Shown piece after piece: positions 59,582 through 64,000 of a stretch of DNA of 64,000 nucleotides (the stretch's first letter is position 1; each line of letters opens with the position of its first letter). The position numbers and the translations under genes were made by a program. The notes below the pieces were generated by a model. That model had not been told where the DNA came from. It made no database searches and saw only the letters and a program-made list of their open reading frames with translations. Origin of the DNA: Verrucomicrobiia bacterium (GTDB taxonomy: Bacteria > Verrucomicrobiota > Verrucomicrobiia > Verrucomicrobiales > Akkermansiaceae); the NCBI GenBank assembly GCA_947462875.1, contig CANHQJ010000016.1:29970-93969 (forward strand), given 5' to 3'.

Positions 59582-62500
59582 ATGCAGCGAACGTTATTTT
59601 GTGCCTTGTTAGGGCTGGTGATTTCTCAATCGATCTTGGGTGCCGTGGAAATGGAGTTGCCCAAAGATTCCCGTGTGGTGTTGTTGGGCAACGGGCTTGG
59701 TTCGCGCATGCTGCGCTATGGGCATTTTGAGACGGAGATGCATCGGCGTTATCCCGAACATCATTTGGTGATTCGCAACCTTTGCGACGAGGGCGACACC
59801 CCGGCCTTTCGTCCCAATGCCGGACGCAAGAGTCCCTGGGCCTTTCCCGGGGGCGAAACGTTTTTCCCCCTGGTGGAGGCGAAGGATCTCTGGGGAGGGA
59901 ATTCGGGCGACGGGAGTTTTCCGGAACCGGATGCTTGGTTGAAACAATTGAAACCGGATTTCATCATCGCGTTCTTCGGTTACAACGAATCGTTCGGTGG
60001 GCCAGCGGGCTTGGCGAATTTCAAGGCGGAACTGGTGGCCTTTGTGGAGCACACACTCCAGCAGAAATACAACGGCAACCATGTGCCGAAACTCGCCCTA
60101 GTTTCGCCGACGGCGTTTCAGGATCTATCGGCACTTTACGGCACGCCGAAGGGTACCACGCAGAATGCGAATCTCGCCTTGTATGCCAAGGCGATGGAAG
60201 ATGTCGCGGCAACGCATCAGTTGCCTTTTGTGAATTTGTTTGCCCCCACCAGCCTGTGGTTCGCGGCAAGCAAGAAACCGCTGACCCGCGATGGCGCCTT
60301 ACTCACCGAGGAAGGCTACGCGAAGCTGGCACCGGTGCTGATCGATCAACTTTTCGGGGCGCGCAAGCCGGTGTCGAAGGCAAATGCCGCCGAGCTGAAA
60401 AAGGCCGTGGATGACTTCGCATGGATGTGGCTGAGTTATTACAAAATTCCCAATGGCGTTCACGTCTATGGTCGGCGACACAGACCCTACGGCCCGGAAA
60501 ACTATCCGTCGGAACTCCGCAAGCTGGAGCAGATGGTGAACATTCGCGAACAAGCGATCTGGGCCTTGGTGGAGGGCAAAAAGTTCGACGTTGCCGCAGC
60601 GGATGCGAAGACCGAAGTGCTCCCCGTGATCGGCAAAGTCGATCCGACCATCAAGTACCTTTCGGGCGAGGAGTCGTTGAAAACATTGGCGGTTCCCACG
60701 GGCTATAAGATCGAGCTGTTTGCGGATGAAACGATGTTCCCTGACCTCGCGAATCCGGTGCAGTGCTCCTTCGATAACAAAGGACGCTTATGGGTCGCCA
60801 CGATGCCCTCGTATCCGCACTACAAGCCCGGTGATCCGCTGCCGAACGACAAGTTGCTCATTCTGGAAGACACCAATGGCGACGGCAAAGCTGACAAGCA
60901 GACAGTTTTCGCGGATCGTCTGCACTTGCCGATGGGCTTTGAGTTTTCGCACGATGGCGTCTATGTATCGCAGGGCAATTCGCTGCTCTTTTTGCAGGAT
61001 ACCAATGGCGATGATCAAGCCGATGTGCGCGAGATCGTGATGAGTGGGTTTGACGACCACGACACGCACCACGCGATCTCGGCTTTTTGCGCCGATCCCT
61101 CGGGCGCGATCTTCATGGGCGAAGGCACGTTTCTGCGCAGTCACGTCGAGACCGCCTATGGCCCCGTGCGCAGCTCGAACGGCGGATTTTTCCGCTACAA
61201 TCCGGCGCGGCGGCATTTGGAAAGAACCGTGCGTCTTTCGATTCCGAATCCCTGGGGCATTGCCTACGATGAATGGGGTCAGGATTTTTTTGCGGACACT
61301 TCGGATCCACCCGTGCGCTGGATGCTGCAAGGTTCGGTGCAAGTGCCGCTGGGCAGCTTCAATCCGACACCACCCAATCTGCTATCGGTGCTGGTGCGAC
61401 CCACGGCTGGTTTGGAATTCATCTCCAGTCGGCATTTCCCCGATGAGGTGCAAGGCGATCTTCTGATCAATAACACGATCGGTTTTCAAGGCACCAAGCA
61501 ACACACGATGGGGGACGAAGGCACGGGTTTTGTGAGCAAGTTCCGACAGGATTTGGTCAAGGGATCTGATCCCAATTTCCGCCCGGTCGATATGGAATTT
61601 GCGCCCGATGGTTCGTTGTATTTGGTCGATTGGCACAACGCTCGGATCGGCCACATGCAGCACAGCGCGCGCGACCCGAATCGCGATCACACGCATGGTC
61701 GCATTTTCCGCATCACCTACCCCGCGCGTCCGCTGGTCACTCCCGCAAAGGTGGCCGGTGTCTCGATCAAAGAGTTGTTAGAAAATCTCAAAGCTCCCGA
61801 ATACCGCACGCGCTATCGCACCCGTCGTGAGTTGCGGGGAAGAGATGCGGCCGATGTGTTGGCAGGAGTGAATCAATGGGTGAAAGCCCTCGACAAAACG
61901 GATGCCCGCTACGAACACAACCTCGTCGAGGCGATGTGGGTCACGTGGGGTATCAACCAAGTGAGCGAGCCTATCGTGCGCACACTGTTGCAAGCCAAAG
62001 ATCCCAAGGCGCGCGCCGCCGCTGTGCGAGCCTTGCGCTACAACTCGCATCAAATTCCGCAACACGCCGAGCTGCTGAAAATCGCTGCTGCCGATGAAAA
62101 TGGCCGCGTGCGATTGGAGGCGATCGTGGCCGCATCGTGGCTGGAAAATGCCGCTGGTCGCAGTGTGCTCGAAGCCGCCGCCGCCTACAAGCCGACTTCC
62201 GGCGAGCCGATGGACAAGTGGATTGATCCCGTTTTCAAAACGGCCTCCGCCTATTTGAATGGTCAGCAAATCAAAGCCGAAGCGCCGACGGTCTATCAAA
62301 CGCAACTCAGCGGAGCCGCCAAAGAGCAATTTCTCCGCGGTGCCGAAATCTTCCTGCGCGATGGTCATTGCGCGACCTGCCATCAACAAGACGGCAACGG
62401 TTTGCCCGAAGCGCTATTCCCGCCACTGGCCGGCAGCGAGTGGGTGCAAGGCAGCGAAGATCGCCTCATCCGCCTCACCCTGCACGGCATCGCTGGCCCG

Positions 62501-62710
62501 ATCGAAGTGAAAGGCGTGAAGTATCCCGGCGCCGTCCCCATGACACCGTTCAAGTTTTTGAGCGACGCCGAGGTGGCCGATGTTCTCACCTTCGTGCGCA
62601 ACGCCTTCGGCAACAAAGCCAATCCTGTGAGCCCGCAAACCGTCCAGAAAATCCGCGCCGCCACCAAAGACCAAGCGACATTCTACCAGGCATCCGAGTT
62701 GAAGGAATAA
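59582..62710 (+). CDS. SGNH-domain PVC-type dehydrogenase with haem-binding C-terminus
   Basis: 1042 residues. Signal peptide (MQRTLFCALLGLVISQSILG), then an N-terminal SGNH/GDSL-like hydrolase domain (RVVLLGNGLGSRM; FFGYNESFGG; LTEEGYAKLAP) of about 250 residues; the nucleophile serine position reads GNG, so it may be inactive. A beta-propeller dehydrogenase (PTGYKIELFADETMFPDLAN; DNKGRLWVATMPSYPHYKPG), HEAT-like repeats (residues about 720-860) and a cytochrome domain with CATCHQQDGNGLPE follow. Third giant protein of this type in the window, each with a different N-terminal module. Confidence 0.86.
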   Translation: MQRTLFCALLGLVISQSILGAVEMELPKDSRVVLLGNGLGSRMLRYGHFETEMHRRYPEHHLVIRNLCDEGDTPAFRPNAGRKSPWAFPGGETFFPLVEAKDLWGGNSGDGSFPEPDAWLKQLKPDFIIAFFGYNESFGGPAGLANFKAELVAFVEHTLQQKYNGNHVPKLALVSPTAFQDLSALYGTPKGTTQNANLALYAKAMEDVAATHQLPFVNLFAPTSLWFAASKKPLTRDGALLTEEGYAKLAPVLIDQLFGARKPVSKANAAELKKAVDDFAWMWLSYYKIPNGVHVYGRRHRPYGPENYPSELRKLEQMVNIREQAIWALVEGKKFDVAAADAKTEVLPVIGKVDPTIKYLSGEESLKTLAVPTGYKIELFADETMFPDLANPVQCSFDNKGRLWVATMPSYPHYKPGDPLPNDKLLILEDTNGDGKADKQTVFADRLHLPMGFEFSHDGVYVSQGNSLLFLQDTNGDDQADVREIVMSGFDDHDTHHAISAFCADPSGAIFMGEGTFLRSHVETAYGPVRSSNGGFFRYNPARRHLERTVRLSIPNPWGIAYDEWGQDFFADTSDPPVRWMLQGSVQVPLGSFNPTPPNLLSVLVRPTAGLEFISSRHFPDEVQGDLLINNTIGFQGTKQHTMGDEGTGFVSKFRQDLVKGSDPNFRPVDMEFAPDGSLYLVDWHNARIGHMQHSARDPNRDHTHGRIFRITYPARPLVTPAKVAGVSIKELLENLKAPEYRTRYRTRRELRGRDAADVLAGVNQWVKALDKTDARYEHNLVEAMWVTWGINQVSEPIVRTLLQAKDPKARAAAVRALRYNSHQIPQHAELLKIAAADENGRVRLEAIVAASWLENAAGRSVLEAAAAYKPTSGEPMDKWIDPVFKTASAYLNGQQIKAEAPTVYQTQLSGAAKEQFLRGAEIFLRDGHCATCHQQDGNGLPEALFPPLAGSEWVQGSEDRLIRLTLHGIAGPIEVKGVKYPGAVPMTPFKFLSDAEVADVLTFVRNAFGNKANPVSPQTVQKIRAATKDQATFYQASELKE

Positions 62711-62850
62711 AGAGACCGGGGAGATGACATGCATATTCGGCGGGAACTTGCGGAGAGATTTGCGCAAGGGGAATCGTGGTTCTGTAAGAGTCCCCGCAGG
62801 TGAAACAGATTGAAATGAGAGGTTTTGGTGTCTAGAAAGCAAACGAAACG

Positions 62851-63117
62851 ATGAAAAAGAGCCAATACACAGAGAGCCAAATTGTTGCGATCCTCAAAGA
62901 AACCGATACGGGGATGAAAGTCGCTGAAGTATGCCGCAAGCATGGGATCAGCCAGCCGACCTATTACAACTGGAAGAGCAAGTATGGTGGTTTGAGCGTC
63001 TCGGAGCTCAAGCGCACCAAAGAGCTTGAGGCAGAGCTCTCGAAGCTCAAGCGCATGTATGCGGATCTGGCTATGGAAAACGACGCGATCAAATCATTGC
63101 TCGAAAAAAAGCTCTGA
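62851..63117 (+). CDS. IS3-family transposase OrfA
   Basis: 88 residues with the helix-turn-helix (KSQYTESQIVAILKETDTGM; VAEVCRKHGISQPTYYNWKS) and a C-terminal leucine-zipper-like coil (LEAELSKLKRMYADLAMEND). It ends at TGA 63115-63117, just after a slippery A-run. Confidence 0.95.
   Translation: MKKSQYTESQIVAILKETDTGMKVAEVCRKHGISQPTYYNWKSKYGGLSVSELKRTKELEAELSKLKRMYADLAMENDAIKSLLEKKL
63105..63111 (+). promoter_or_regulatory. Programmed -1 frameshift site A_AAA_AAG
   Basis: In the orfA frame the end reads GAA AAA AAG CTC TGA. The heptamer A-AAA-AAG is the standard -1 slippery site of IS3 elements. After slipping, the frame continues directly (A-L-K-P-V-E-R) into orfB and would give the OrfAB fusion transposase. 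Confidence 0.8.
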
Positions 63118-63167
63118 AGCCAGTCGAGCGCCAAGAGGCGGTTGACTGGCTGGTTGAAGAAGAACAC

Positions 63168-63965
63168 GTGACAGTGAGCCGGGCCTGCCGGATCATGGGA
63201 GTAAGTCGTGCGACTTGGTATCGCGAGCCTGTTGACAGCGCGCAGCGAGACGCGCCCGTGATTGCCAGGCTTAACGAAGTGATCAGCAAACATGGTCGCT
63301 GGGGATTTAGAAAATGTTTCCACTGGTTGCGGCAACATGGCGAGTCATGGAATCACAAGCGAGTGCTACGAGTTTACCGTTCCATGAACCTCAATCTGCC
63401 ACGTCGGGCCAAACGCCGTCTGCCGATACGCTTGCGCCAGCCATTGGAAGTTCCTGCCGCCCCCGGTAGGATGTGGTCAATGGACTTCATGCATGACACC
63501 CTTTACTGCGGGAAACGCTTTCGAACACTCAACATCATTGATGAAGGAGTTCGCGAAGCTCTTGCCATCGAAGTGGATACTTCGCTTCCAGCGGAACGCG
63601 TCATCCGTGTTCTGGAACAACTCAAGGACAGCCATCCGCTGCCCGAACAGATTCGAGTGGATAATGGTCCGGAACTCATTTCCTCGAAACTGGTGGCATG
63701 GTGTGAACGACACCAAATCCACCTCCATCACATCCAACCAGGCAAACCAACTCAAAATGCCTACATCGAACGCTTCAACCGTAGCCTACGGCGCGAAGTG
63801 CTCGATGCACATCTCTTTTCCAGTCTGAGCGAAGTCCGTGAAATCATCCATCACTGGCTCATCTCCTACAACGAAGAGAGACCACACTCCTCCCTCGGAA
63901 ATCTCCCTCCCAATGCCTACAAACAACAATTAACCAACCATAACAGTTGCCACCGAAAACTCTAA
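63168..63965 (+). CDS. IS3-family transposase OrfB (DDE integrase domain)
   Basis: 265 residues from the ATG at 63168; the frame is open upstream to the frameshift site at 63111. The DDE triad is readable: MWSMDFMHDTL, IRVDNGPELIS and NAYIERFNRSLRREVLDAHL (D, D, 35-residue spacing, E). The element therefore looks intact and potentially active. Confidence 0.94.
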   Translation: MTVSRACRIMGVSRATWYREPVDSAQRDAPVIARLNEVISKHGRWGFRKCFHWLRQHGESWNHKRVLRVYRSMNLNLPRRAKRRLPIRLRQPLEVPAAPGRMWSMDFMHDTLYCGKRFRTLNIIDEGVREALAIEVDTSLPAERVIRVLEQLKDSHPLPEQIRVDNGPELISSKLVAWCERHQIHLHHIQPGKPTQNAYIERFNRSLRREVLDAHLFSSLSEVREIIHHWLISYNEERPHSSLGNLPPNAYKQQLTNHNSCHRKL

Positions 63966-64000
63966 TTTAAAAATGTCTACTTGACGGGGACTCTTACAAG

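Larger units (their letters stand above)
62783..63998 (+). mobile_element. Complete IS3-family insertion sequence (1216 bp)
   Basis: Terminal inverted repeats TGTAAGAGTCCCCG (62783-62796) and CGGGGACTCTTACA (63985-63998) enclose orfA and orfB of an IS3-type transposase. The left flank ends TTC; the two bases visible after the right end are AG, so no 3-bp target duplication can be confirmed. Size fits the family (1.2-1.5 kb). An identical left-end fragment lies at 29571-29686. Confidence 0.95.

Noticed and set aside
1..64000. CRISPR arrays, rRNA operons, prophage
   Set aside because: I saw no regularly spaced direct repeats, no rRNA-like sequence and no phage structural genes.
62783..64000. 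Target-site duplication of the IS3 element
   Set aside because: The left flank is TTC, but the only two bases visible after the right end are AG, so a duplication cannot be claimed.

Overview
The window looks like a chromosomal segment of a Verrucomicrobiota bacterium (order Verrucomicrobiales is my best guess). Reasons: three very large secreted proteins of the kind typical of the Planctomycetes-Verrucomicrobia group (beta-propeller dehydrogenase, HEAT repeats, C-terminal CxxCH haem domain), a murC-murB fusion in a murCB-ddl-ftsQ-ftsA-ftsZ cluster, BamA (so a Gram-negative envelope), Tat-exported Gfo/Idh-type proteins, and high-GC, tightly packed genes. Most genes are ordinary housekeeping genes with short gaps.

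Layout. 1-5.1 kb: an unidentified partial gene, lysC, a gamma-glutamylcyclotransferase-like gene, rpmA/rplU, tsaE, and a three-gene set (TPR-STN protein, SDR, 42-residue lipoprotein). 5.2-7.6 kb: cdd-mnmG with two identical perfect parS-like palindromes, one inside mnmG, suggesting origin proximity. 7.7-14 kb: a membrane protein, pdhA-pdhB, a lipoprotein, a beta-barrel-like protein, rnc and tRNA-His. 14-17.3 kb: the first PVC haem protein. 17.3-17.9 kb: vapBC. 18-24.5 kb: a complete RNA-repair locus. rtcR (sigma-54 activator with a CARF-like sensor) is divergent from rsr (Ro60/TROVE), which is followed by a cluster of three Y-RNA-like hairpins and then rtcB and rtcA; a good -24/-12 promoter lies before rsr. 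24.5-32.9 kb: ftsZ-ftsA-ftsQ-ddl | murCB, read right to left, split by a 1.37-kb islet carrying a broken gene, a 116-bp IS remnant and an AbrB/PIN toxin-antitoxin pair. 33-40.6 kb: a DD-carboxypeptidase, a thioredoxin-like protein, rpmE, a CvfB-like S1 protein, a fatty acid hydroxylase-like protein, a MATE transporter and thrB-thrC. 40.6-52.6 kb: a ThuA-PVC haem protein, a membrane-protein operon, a trypsin-like protease, a Tat-exported oxidoreductase, a Tat-exported thiol-dioxygenase-like cupin, an APH-like kinase, a CHASE2-like protein and a DsbD N-terminal-like protein. 52.7-59.3 kb: bamA, a GNAT, gdhA and a ccoG - small TM protein - SafE-like group. 59.4-64 kb: a REP-like inverted pair, an SGNH-PVC haem protein and a full IS3-family element ending two bases before the window edge.

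The most interesting system is the RNA-repair locus. RtcR presumably senses damaged RNA and turns on, through sigma-54, the Ro-like ring protein, its Y RNAs and the RtcB ligase/RtcA cyclase. Between rsr and rtcB I find three tandem RNAs that share the same internal-loop signature (5' GA-AUGC, 3' CYUUG-UC). The outer two carry circularly permuted tRNA-like modules with canonical T and D loops and a hairpin-closed acceptor stem; the middle one is a bare stem-loop.
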